From Pedobacter aquatilis (GTDB taxonomy: Bacteria > Bacteroidota > Bacteroidia > Sphingobacteriales > Sphingobacteriaceae), in assembly GCF_030409415.1 (NCBI RefSeq), contig NZ_JAUFPW010000032.1, forward strand, positions 62,001 to 126,000: DNA of 64,000 nucleotides. Reading direction: 5' to 3'. How positions within the stretch are numbered: position 1 is the stretch's first letter; each line of letters starts with the position of its first letter. The translations under genes were made by a program, and so were the position numbers. This document shows, in pieces, positions 17,773-25,307 of this stretch. The notes below the pieces were generated by a model that was not told where the DNA came from, searched no databases, and saw nothing but the letters and a program-made list of their open reading frames with translations.

Positions 17773-19254
17773 ATGGATAAGAAAACCAAAGTAACCATTA
17801 TTGGAGCAGGTTTTGCAGGCTTAGCTGCCGCGGCAAATTTGGCAAAAGACGGTTGTGCTGTTACTGTTGTAGAGAAAAATGAAATGGCTGGTGGCCGAGC
17901 CAGAACATGGAGCAATGACGGTTTTTTATTTGACATGGGCCCAAGCTGGTATTGGATGCCGGATGTTTTTGAAAACTTTTATCAGCGGTTTGGCAAAACC
18001 ACAGCAGATTTTTATGAATTAAAACGTTTAGCTCCCTCTTATCGAATTTATTTCGGAAAGGATGATGCATTGGATGTTCCGGCAACAGAAGCCGAATTAT
18101 ATGAACTTTTCGAGGCTTTAGAACCGGGCAGTTCTAACAACCTACGTAAGTTTTTAAAACAGGCGAAATACAAGTACGATGTTGGCATGAACGAATACGT
18201 TTATAAACCATCGCACAGTGTGATGGAATATTTCGACCCTCGCTTAGCTGTAAGTGGCATTAAACTTCAGCTAATTGGGAACATGAGAACGCATGTTGAG
18301 AAACTCTTTAATAATGAACAATTACGCAAGCTTTTAGAATTTCCGGTTTTATTTTTAGGTGCTACACCACAAAACACACCAGCTTTGTATAGTTTAATGA
18401 ACTATGCAGATTTAATTTTAGGTACGTGGTACCCGATGGGTGGCATGCATAAGATTGTAGAAGCCATGCAACACATTGCCGAAACGCAAGGTGTTAAATT
18501 CGAATTTAATACGGAGGTAAAGAAAATTGAGGTGCATCAGCAGAAAGCCGAGCGAATAATTACCAATAAGGGGATTATTGAAACTGACTTTATTGTTGGC
18601 AATGCAGATTATCACCATATCGAACAAACGCTATTAGATAAACCATATAGAAAATATGATGAAAAATATTGGGATAGCCGAACAATGGCACCCTCATGTT
18701 TACTATTCTACATTGGCCTAAATAAAAAACTAAAAAACATCCTCCACCATAATTTATTTTTTGATGAAAACTTTGATGAACATGCTGCAGAAATTTACAC
18801 AAATGCTAAGTGGCCATCAAAACCATTGTTTTACGCATGTTGTCCGTCGGTAACAGATTTGAGTGTTGCACCTAATGGATGCGAGAACCTTTTCTTTTTG
18901 GTTCCGGTTGCACCAGGTTTGAAAGATAGCGAAACCAAAAGAGAAGAATACTTTAACTTATTAATGGAACGGTTTAAAAATTTAACCGGTAATGATATTA
19001 GTGATAGTATTTTGTTTAAAAGAAGTTATGCGATGGACGATTTTGAAAACGACTACCATGCTTTTAAAGGAAATGCGTATGGTTTAGCTAACACTTTGAA
19101 ACAGACAGCGTTTTTAAAGCCAAAAATGAAAAGCAACGTAACGAATTTATTATATACCGGACAATTAACCGTTCCAGGGCCTGGAGTGCCACCTGCAATC
19201 ATCTCTGGAGAAGTCGTTGCAAAAGAAATAATAAAAAAGTTAAAAAAAGCTTGA
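17773..19254 (+). CDS. crtI: Phytoene desaturase-type carotenoid FAD oxidoreductase
   Basis: Introduces the double bonds that convert phytoene to lycopene, at the inner membrane. The 493-residue length is typical of bacterial CrtI. The dinucleotide-binding motif IGAGFAGLAAAANL (about 10-23) is followed by E35 for the FAD ribose and by AGGRARTW. FDMGPSWYWMPDVFENF, FPVLFLGATPQNTPALYSLM and TWYPMGGM are conserved in Bacteroidota CrtI proteins. The C-terminal bacterial phytoene dehydrogenase signature reads YTGQLTVPGPGVPPAIISGE. In many relatives crtB follows directly; here a promoter and a small-RNA-like unit follow instead, and no phytoene synthase occurs in the window. Confidence 0.93.
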   Translation: MDKKTKVTIIGAGFAGLAAAANLAKDGCAVTVVEKNEMAGGRARTWSNDGFLFDMGPSWYWMPDVFENFYQRFGKTTADFYELKRLAPSYRIYFGKDDALDVPATEAELYELFEALEPGSSNNLRKFLKQAKYKYDVGMNEYVYKPSHSVMEYFDPRLAVSGIKLQLIGNMRTHVEKLFNNEQLRKLLEFPVLFLGATPQNTPALYSLMNYADLILGTWYPMGGMHKIVEAMQHIAETQGVKFEFNTEVKKIEVHQQKAERIITNKGIIETDFIVGNADYHHIEQTLLDKPYRKYDEKYWDSRTMAPSCLLFYIGLNKKLKNILHHNLFFDENFDEHAAEIYTNAKWPSKPLFYACCPSVTDLSVAPNGCENLFFLVPVAPGLKDSETKREEYFNLLMERFKNLTGNDISDSILFKRSYAMDDFENDYHAFKGNAYGLANTLKQTAFLKPKMKSNVTNLLYTGQLTVPGPGVPPAIISGEVVAKEIIKKLKKA

Positions 19255-19280
19255 CAAATTTAAAATTTCCCTTATCTTTA
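19251..19280 (+). promoter_or_regulatory. Strong Bacteroidota-type promoter
   Basis: TTGACA at 19251, overlapping the crtI stop, is separated by 19 bp (counted from TTG) from TATCTTTA at 19273-19280, a 7 of 8 match to TAnnTTTG. Spacing and both boxes fit the Bacteroidota consensus. No convincing ORF lies downstream before a terminator, so it most likely drives a small RNA. Confidence 0.65.
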
Positions 19281-19285
19281 TAACC

Positions 19286-19452
19286 ACAAAACAAAAACAG
19301 TGCATTTAAGCTTTAAAACACATTAGTTATAAAGGTTTGCATTTGTTTCGAAATAAGAGAGAAGGCAAATTGTTGAAATAAAACATAAGAATCAACTAAC
19401 CAAATATATGATAAGCAAAAAGGCCAGGATTTATTCCAGGCCTTTTGCTTTT
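19286..19452 (+). ncRNA. Putative small RNA downstream of crtI
   Basis: About 165 nt bounded by a near-consensus promoter (19251-19280) and an intrinsic terminator (19415-19452). The body is A-rich, with blocks such as GTGCATTTAAGC and GGTTTGCATTTG, and has no plausible protein: the only ATG (about 19408) opens a frame that reads through the terminator stem. The transcript could be a trans-acting sRNA, a 6S-like RNA, or a by-product of a lost leader. I do not recognise an Rfam family. Confidence 0.5.
19415..19452 (+). terminator. Intrinsic terminator of the putative small RNA
   Basis: GCAAAAAGGCC-A-GGA, loop TTTAT, TCC-A-GGCCTTTTGC then TTTT: a long stem with one A/A mismatch, one bulge and a T-run. 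Confidence 0.8.
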
Positions 19453-19566
19453 AATGACTTTTACAACTTACACCACATAAGAAATTTAAGACCATTTATA
19501 GAAATATTGAAATATCTCTATACCAATGAAATGATTTCTTTGATAAGAATGACCATCCGATTTTAA

Positions 19567-19660
19567 TTAGCCCCGATAGAATGGAAAGCCCTGAAGCTTG
19601 AGTAAAGAAAGATGAGGACTTGAAATAATAGCGGCACTGTTGAAACCGAAAAAGCTTCTG
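19567..19660. repeat. Dispersed CCTGATAGC-family repeat, degenerate copy
   Basis: AGCCCCGATAGAATGGAAAG, then CCCTGAAGC and GAGGACTTGAAATAATAGCGG, match the order of blocks seen at 47044-47102 and 63933-64000. It is the only feature seen between the small-RNA terminator and the sigma-factor terminator. Confidence 0.5.
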
Positions 19661-19702
19661 AATTTGCGCTTCAAATAATTTTTATGAAAATTTACTTATA
19701 AA

Positions 19703-19730
19703 AAAAGCCCAGATAAAAATCTGGGCTTTT
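19703..19730 (-). terminator. Terminator of the ECF sigma factor gene
   Basis: AAAAGCCCAGAT, loop AAAA, ATCTGGGCTTTT: a perfect 12-bp stem, T-tailed on the reverse strand, 23 bp past the gene. Confidence 0.85.
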
Positions 19731-19752
19731 CTGTTTTAAAGTGGATGTATTT

Positions 19753-20283
19753 TTACGCCATCTCTTCTACAGCGATGTCTTTTGAGTAAGTTTTAAGGTA
19801 TTTTTTTAGAATTCCTCTTGCTACGTGTATACGCGTTTTAACGGTTCCGATTGGAATATTTAACATATCTGCAATTTCGTGATATTTAAAACCTTCGAAA
19901 TATCGGATGAATGGCACATAATATTCTTCTGGAAGTGTTGCAAGCGCTTTATCAATATCACTCAATACAAATTTACTTTCTGCCTGATTTTTTGTTGCAC
20001 TGTAGGAAAGGTTTGCAGAAGAGATATCTTCGCTCTGCGTTATTAAAGTATTAGTTTTAACTAAACGACGGTAGTTGTTAATGAAAGTGTTTTTCATGAT
20101 GGTAAACAACCAGCCTTTTAAATTAGTGCCTTCTTTAAACTTATTATAATAAGTTATGGCTTTAAGCATGGTATCCTGAACTAAATCATTTGCGTCTTCT
20201 GCATCTTTAGTAAAGTTCAAAGCATACGATCTTAGGGATACTGAATGGTGGTTAACTAGATGGTTGAATTCAAATTTTGTCAT
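19753..20283 (-). CDS. ECF-type RNA polymerase sigma factor
   Basis: 176 residues with sigma region 2 at about 8-75 (DAEDANDLVQDTMLKAI, then GWLFTIMKNTFINNYRR) and region 4 at about 112-165 (LPEEYYVPFIRYFEGFKYHE, IADMLNIPIGTVKTRIHVAR). Regions 1 and 3 are absent, as in ECF factors. No anti-sigma gene is adjacent, so control must be by another route or by transcription. It lies between crtI and murB/crtZ; in related bacteria sigma factors of this kind are found by carotenoid genes, so regulation of pigment or envelope stress genes is a plausible but unproven role. Confidence 0.93.
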   Translation of the reverse strand: MTKFEFNHLVNHHSVSLRSYALNFTKDAEDANDLVQDTMLKAITYYNKFKEGTNLKGWLFTIMKNTFINNYRRLVKTNTLITQSEDISSANLSYSATKNQAESKFVLSDIDKALATLPEEYYVPFIRYFEGFKYHEIADMLNIPIGTVKTRIHVARGILKKYLKTYSKDIAVEEMA

Positions 20284-20417
20284 GATATTTAGCTTTAGGT
20301 ACGATTTAAAAAAAACAAATATTTTGTTCTCTATTTCGTATTAAGCTAAACAAACTTAGTACCAATTTTTTTTGGCACGATGCCAATTCGCCTTTTAAAA
20401 GCTCAGACAGCTTTTCG

Positions 20418-21434
20418 TCACAGGATATTTACTTCTCTTTCTAAAGTGACTCCAAAAGTAGACTTTACACTGTCTATTATTTGTTCCGAAAAATTATACA
20501 CTTCTGATCCTGTGGCATTTCCATGATTAACCAATACCAAAGCCTGATTTTTCCAGGTTCCGGTTTGACCGTGAATTTTACCCTTCCAACCACATTGCTC
20601 AATGAGCCAGCCCGCTGCAAGTTTTATTTTTCCGTCGGCTGTTGGATAATGTACAACATCTGGAGTTTTAGCTACAATGTCTGCAAATTCGTACTTTTCT
20701 ATAACCGGATTTTTAAAGAAACTTCCGGCATTACCAATGGTTGAAGGATCTGGAAGTTTACTTACACGAATGTGCGATACTGCAGCAGATACATCGGCTA
20801 TGCCCGGTTTTTCTATTCCTCTTTTATGTAATTCTGCTTCGATGGCACCATAAGAGGTATTTACATTGGCTTCAGTTTTTAATTTGAAGGTTACAGAAGT
20901 GATAATGTACTGTCCTTTTAACTCGCCTTTGAATACACTTTCCCGGTAACCAAAATGACAATCATTAAATTTGAAGGTTTTAATCTCTCCGGTTTTAATT
21001 TCGAAAGCTTCACAGCTTTCAAAAACATCCTTCAATTCAACTCCGTAAGCGCCAATATTTTGAATTGGTGATGCGCCAACTGTGCCGGGTATAAGACTTA
21101 GATTCTCTACACCTGCAAAATTATGCTCTACGCAATAGTTAACAAAATCATTCCAAACCACGCCACCGCCTGCAGTTACGAGAATTTGGCTTCCGTTTTC
21201 CGTAGATTTTATACCTTTTATACTGATTTTGATAACCAAGCCATCATAATCTTTCGTAAACAACATGTTGCTGCCACCACCAATAATTAGTATTTTTTGT
21301 GTTGATATAATTTCGCTCTTGAAAAGCTCCTTTAAATCTTCAACTTCAAATATCTCGGCAAAATAATTGGCCTTAACATCTATACCAAAAGTGTTATAAG
21401 GTTTAAGCGAAATATTTTCTTGTATTTGAAGCAT
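20418..21434 (-). CDS. murB: UDP-N-acetylenolpyruvoylglucosamine reductase
   Basis: Cytoplasmic FAD enzyme that makes UDP-N-acetylmuramate for peptidoglycan. The 338-residue length and motifs fit the type I (E. coli-like) family: NTFGIDVKANYFAEI at the start, FAD-binding ILIIGGGSNMLF (about 47-58), LSLIPGTVGASPIQNIGAYG, GYRESVFKGEL with the tyrosine typical of type I enzymes, and IGNAGSFFKNPVI with the catalytic serine. The end contains HGQTGTWKNQALVLVNHGNA, with a conserved final E in LEREVNIL. It is followed by the sigma factor 134 bp on. Confidence 0.95.
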   Translation of the reverse strand: MLQIQENISLKPYNTFGIDVKANYFAEIFEVEDLKELFKSEIISTQKILIIGGGSNMLFTKDYDGLVIKISIKGIKSTENGSQILVTAGGGVVWNDFVNYCVEHNFAGVENLSLIPGTVGASPIQNIGAYGVELKDVFESCEAFEIKTGEIKTFKFNDCHFGYRESVFKGELKGQYIITSVTFKLKTEANVNTSYGAIEAELHKRGIEKPGIADVSAAVSHIRVSKLPDPSTIGNAGSFFKNPVIEKYEFADIVAKTPDVVHYPTADGKIKLAAGWLIEQCGWKGKIHGQTGTWKNQALVLVNHGNATGSEVYNFSEQIIDSVKSTFGVTLEREVNIL

Positions 21435-21507
21435 ATTGATTTTGTTATGCCGACAAAAGTAAGAAATAATAGATATAAGTTTATTTACAGAAACCTGGTT
21501 TCCGTTA

Positions 21508-21939
21508 TTACTTTTTTAAGACTTTATCTTGCACAAACAATAAACCAAATGCCCTACCCTTTTTCTTGCCCATATTTTTATGGTGGATTTTGTGTGCCTT
21601 CCTAATCTTTGTTAAATAGCCATTTTTTGATTTAAATGGTTTGATTCGTTGATGCACGAACCAATCGTGCACCACAAAATAGATTAAGCCATAAACTGTA
21701 ATTCCGGCACCAATGGAAAACCTATAACCAATGTTTTCTCTATCAATGTACATCAGATAGAGTGAAGACAATGCAAAAAGTAGTGCAAAAACATCATTCC
21801 ATTCTAAAAAAGACTTCGAATGTTTATGGTGGCTTTTATGCATAAACCATAACGGTCCGTGGAATAAATATTTATGTATTGCCCAAGAAAAGCATTCCAT
21901 CAAAACGATGGTTAAAAAAAAGATTATTATATTATTCAT
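21508..21939 (-). CDS. crtZ: Beta-carotene hydroxylase (fatty acid hydroxylase superfamily)
   Basis: A non-heme di-iron membrane hydroxylase that adds 3-hydroxyl groups to beta-carotene rings to give zeaxanthin. The His clusters HKYLFH, HKSHHKH, HDWFVHQR and HKIHHK are all present and in order. There are about four hydrophobic helices. An in-frame ATG at 21984 would add 15 residues; I prefer the ATG at 21939 (MNNIIIFFLTIVLMECFSWA) because family members start there. The gene lies just behind murB on the same strand, separated from crtYcd and crtI, so the pigment genes form a loose cluster. Confidence 0.9.
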   Translation of the reverse strand: MNNIIIFFLTIVLMECFSWAIHKYLFHGPLWFMHKSHHKHSKSFLEWNDVFALLFALSSLYLMYIDRENIGYRFSIGAGITVYGLIYFVVHDWFVHQRIKPFKSKNGYLTKIRKAHKIHHKNMGKKKGRAFGLLFVQDKVLKK

Positions 21940-22066
21940 ATAATGCATAGTGGAATGATTAAACCATAACGCAATATAAACCAAGAAGAAAGCAACAAAC
22001 TGTCATAATAATGTAAGCTTATAATCCGTTTATTAATCGAATGATTAACATTTGAAATTTTAGATC

Positions 22067-22095
22067 TACTTTTGACTAATATATTAAAAAAGTCA
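22067..22095 (+). promoter_or_regulatory. Promoter with candidate TetR operator
   Basis: TACTTTTG (22067-22074) fits TAnnTTTG exactly. Overlapping it, TGACT...AGTCA arms (22073-22095) with an AT-rich centre form a 23-bp inverted repeat around the expected start site, 18 bp before the TetR start codon. This is the layout of autorepression. Confidence 0.5.
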
Positions 22096-22112
22096 GAAAG
22101 TAGAAAAGTAAA

Positions 22113-22721
22113 ATGATTGTAGCCGATAAAAAAAGGGAACAAATTATTGAAGGTGCCATTAAGCGTTTTAGCCATTTTGGTATCAACAAAACTACGATGA
22201 ACGATATTGCAGAAGATTTAGCTGTTTCAAAACCATCCCTTTACTATTATTTCCCCGATAAAAAACACCTGATACTTGGTGTAATTGAAAAAGTATTTAC
22301 CGATTTTTTTGAAGCGATACAGAAAAAGTATAATCCAGAGCAAAACTTAGAAACAACTTTGGTTAATACGATTGACGTTCGAAACACATTTTTTCAGAAA
22401 TATTATATGCTGAAAATTGCCGAAGGGATACCTGATTTATTAAATGACGAGGTTATTAAGGCTAAACTTAATTCGTTAAAGGATTTGGAAAAAGATTTCT
22501 TCGCAAAAGTTTTTACAAAGGCGAAAGAAAAAGGCGAAATCGACCATCCGGACATGAGTCACGTATCGGAATTGTATTTAGAGAGCTTGATGGGATTAAC
22601 GACAATGTGTGTTATGGAAACAGGTAAGGACATTTTCCCTGATAAAAAGGCTTTAAACAGAATGAGCCAGAAGCAAAAAGACCTTTCTATAATTTTTACT
22701 AAGGGATTAAGATGTGAGTGA
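22113..22721 (+). CDS. TetR family transcriptional repressor
   Basis: 202 residues with an N-terminal TetR helix-turn-helix (REQIIEGAIKRFSHFGINKT, then MNDIAEDLAVSKPSLYYYFP, about 8-50) and a variable helical ligand domain. It is the first gene before a tolC-hlyD-RND set on the same strand, 110 bp upstream of tolC. It probably represses the pump until an inducing compound binds. An inverted repeat over its own promoter suggests autoregulation. Confidence 0.93.
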   Translation: MIVADKKREQIIEGAIKRFSHFGINKTTMNDIAEDLAVSKPSLYYYFPDKKHLILGVIEKVFTDFFEAIQKKYNPEQNLETTLVNTIDVRNTFFQKYYMLKIAEGIPDLLNDEVIKAKLNSLKDLEKDFFAKVFTKAKEKGEIDHPDMSHVSELYLESLMGLTTMCVMETGKDIFPDKKALNRMSQKQKDLSIIFTKGLRCE

Positions 22722-22831
22722 GAATTTGAAAGTTAAAAGTGATAAAAGAGCAACAACTGACGAAAAATGAATAACTAACAGAGCAAGGAAAACGAAAATT
22801 AAATAAAACCCAAAAACAAAATCAATATATT

Positions 22832-24172
22832 ATGCTTAGAATAAAACCGGTAAAACTAATGCTCCTGCTTCTTATTGGCATTACTTTACCAAATCTGTTG
22901 GCTGCACAGCAACGGATTACTTTAAAGGAGGCGCTTACCTATGCGCTGCAAAACAATATTAAAGTTCGTAAATCGAAACTTGATATAGAAGGCGGAAGAT
23001 ACAAGGTTGAAGAAGTTAGAGCACAGGCTTTACCGCAAATTACAGGTAATGCAGGTTTAACTTACAACCCAATCATTGGTCAGTTGGTTGCCAACTTCGG
23101 CGGACAAACACAAGCCATCAAACTTGGTCAAAACTGGAATTCAACAGCAGGTGTACAACTTTCACAGCAGTTATTCAATCAGCAGGTTTTTACTGGTTTG
23201 CAAGCTGCACGTTCTAGTGAAGAATATTACAACTTAACTTCTCAATTAACCGAAGAGCAAATTATCGAACTGGTTGCAAATAATTATTACCAGGTTCTGG
23301 TAAACAGACAACAGTTAAATGTGATTGATACGAACATCAAAAATGTTAAAACTGTGGAAAAGGTAATTTCAAATCAATTTAAAAATGGCTTGGCCAGAAA
23401 AATTGATGTAGATAGAATTACCGTTAATTTAACCAATTTAAATACGCAAAGGGATCAGGTTGTTAATGCCATCATCCAATTAGAAAATCAATTAAAATTT
23501 TCGATGGGTATGCCAGTTTCTACGCCTATTGAATTACCTGCAGCAGAATTAACTCAGGTTACACAATTACCCGTGTTTACCGATTCGATTGATTTAGCAA
23601 ACAGAACTGAAATTAAACTCCTGAACAATCAGGATAAGTTACTTTCGCTGCAAAGAAAAGCTTACTTGGCAGAATATTACCCTTCATTATCTTTAACAGG
23701 AAACTATACTTATTCAAGCCAAAGTGATGGTTTTGATTTTTTAAGTTCTAATGCCGCAGCCATTGGATATGGTGCATCTGCAATAGGTTTAACCTTACGC
23801 GTTCCAATTTTTAATGGATTTTTAACACGTTCAAAAGTTCGCCAGGCAAATGTTGATATTCTTAAAGCAAAAGAAGATAGAAAAGAAAACGTAAATGGAT
23901 TAAACTTAGCATACGAAAATGCTAAAATCCAACTTCGCAATAACTTAAACACCATCAATTTGCAACGTAAAAATGTGGAGCTTGCCGAAGAAATTTACCG
24001 AAGCACGCAAAACAATTACAACAACGGGTTGGCAACATTAACAGATTTGCTTGATACAGAAAACTCATTAACCTCATCGCAAAACAGTTACACTCAGGCT
24101 TTATTAAATTATAAAATCGCCGAAATACAATTAATAAAATCAAACGGAAATATTAAATCGCTAGTACAATAA
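22832..24172 (+). CDS. TolC-family outer-membrane efflux channel
   Basis: 446 residues; signal peptide to about residue 25 (LLLLIGITLPNLLAAQ), then two outer-membrane efflux repeats with long amphipathic helices (TLKEALTYALQNNIKVRKSK, VANNYYQVLVNRQQLNVIDT, NNYNNGLATLTDLLDTENSL). It forms the exit duct of the tripartite pump encoded with the next two genes: the adaptor starts 3 bp after this stop, so they are co-translated. Confidence 0.94.
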   Translation: MLRIKPVKLMLLLLIGITLPNLLAAQQRITLKEALTYALQNNIKVRKSKLDIEGGRYKVEEVRAQALPQITGNAGLTYNPIIGQLVANFGGQTQAIKLGQNWNSTAGVQLSQQLFNQQVFTGLQAARSSEEYYNLTSQLTEEQIIELVANNYYQVLVNRQQLNVIDTNIKNVKTVEKVISNQFKNGLARKIDVDRITVNLTNLNTQRDQVVNAIIQLENQLKFSMGMPVSTPIELPAAELTQVTQLPVFTDSIDLANRTEIKLLNNQDKLLSLQRKAYLAEYYPSLSLTGNYTYSSQSDGFDFLSSNAAAIGYGASAIGLTLRVPIFNGFLTRSKVRQANVDILKAKEDRKENVNGLNLAYENAKIQLRNNLNTINLQRKNVELAEEIYRSTQNNYNNGLATLTDLLDTENSLTSSQNSYTQALLNYKIAEIQLIKSNGNIKSLVQ

Positions 24173-24174
24173 AA

Positions 24175-25242
24175 ATGAAAAGGATTATTACTATTATAAT
24201 TGTAGTTGTTGTTGCCTTAGGTGCAATAGCTTACGTTTTAAGCAACAATAAAAAGAAAAACGAAGCAAAAACTGCATTTATCGCAGAAGGTGGAGGCGCC
24301 GTTGCTGTTCGTGTTGCTACTGTAGAGAAAAAAGTTGTCGATTTGGATTTTGTGGCGAACGGAAACTTTGTTCCAAAGCAAGAATTAAACTTTCTATCAG
24401 AAAATGCAGGTCGTGTTTCTAAAATTTATGTCGATGAAGGTGCCCGTGTTAGCAAGGGCCAGGTTTTAGCTCGTATAGATGCTGAAATTATTAATACGGA
24501 TAGAGAAACAGCTCAAGCTTCTTATGATAATGCAAAAAGAGATGAAGCAAGATACCAAAGTTCTTACGAAACCGGTGGCGTAACGCAACAGCAGTTGGAC
24601 CAAGCTAAATTGGCTACCAGAAATGCAAAATTGCGCCTTCAGGCTTCTCAACGCAAGTTAAGCGATGCAAATATCAAATCTCCGATTAATGGAATTATAA
24701 ACAAACGATACATTGAAGTTGGTGCATTTGTAACCGCACAAGGAACACAATTATTCGAAATTGTTGATGTTTCTAAATTGAAATTGAAAGTAAATGTTAA
24801 CGAATCGCAAGTAGCGAGTTTAAAAATTGGCGATAACATTGAAATCAAATCTTCAGTTTTCCCTGATGACAAATTCTCTGGAAAAGTAACTTTCATTGCT
24901 GCTAAAGCTGATGCAACATTGAACTTCCCGATTGAAATTGAAGTATCGAACAACACAAAAAACAGCCTGAGGGCTGGTATGTATGGAACGGCAGTTTTTA
25001 GCTTCCCTAAACAAGTACCAAGTATTTTGGTGCCACGTACTTCATTTGTTGGTAGTGTAAGCAGCAATCAGTTATTTGTTTACGACAAATCTAACAACAC
25101 TTCTAAAATAAGAAAAGTTGTTACTGGCCGTATTTTAGGCGATAACGTAGAAGTTTTAAGCGGATTAACTGAAGGCGAAACTGTAATTACCAGTGGTCAA
25201 ATCAATTTAGCAGAAGGCACTGCAGTTAGTATTGTTAAATAA
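24175..25242 (+). CDS. RND efflux periplasmic adaptor (HlyD/MFP family)
   Basis: 355 residues. A single N-terminal membrane helix (IITIIIVVVVALGAIAYVL) anchors it. It is followed by a biotinyl-lipoyl-like half (SENAGRVSKIYVDEGARVSK), an alpha hairpin (ARYQSSYETGGVTQQQLDQA), the second lipoyl half (IKSPINGIINKRYIEVGAFV), a beta barrel and a C-terminal membrane-proximal domain (TGRILGDNVEVLSGLTEGE). It bridges the TolC-like channel and the RND pump. Confidence 0.95.
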   Translation: MKRIITIIIVVVVALGAIAYVLSNNKKKNEAKTAFIAEGGGAVAVRVATVEKKVVDLDFVANGNFVPKQELNFLSENAGRVSKIYVDEGARVSKGQVLARIDAEIINTDRETAQASYDNAKRDEARYQSSYETGGVTQQQLDQAKLATRNAKLRLQASQRKLSDANIKSPINGIINKRYIEVGAFVTAQGTQLFEIVDVSKLKLKVNVNESQVASLKIGDNIEIKSSVFPDDKFSGKVTFIAAKADATLNFPIEIEVSNNTKNSLRAGMYGTAVFSFPKQVPSILVPRTSFVGSVSSNQLFVYDKSNNTSKIRKVVTGRILGDNVEVLSGLTEGETVITSGQINLAEGTAVSIVK

Positions 25243-25307
25243 TTCAGCTTGCATTTCATTAACCCTTGCTTGTAAAAGGATAATGATATATCAACATAAA
25301 AAATAAA

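Noticed and set aside
19408..19560. 52-codon frame starting inside the small-RNA terminator (MISKKARIYSRPFAF...)
   Set aside because: The frame uses the terminator stem as codons, and no convincing protein features follow.
20300..20400. TTGGCA/TGCCAA hairpin taken as the murB terminator
   Set aside because: The run of T is on the wrong side for the reverse-strand transcript, so termination is not supported.
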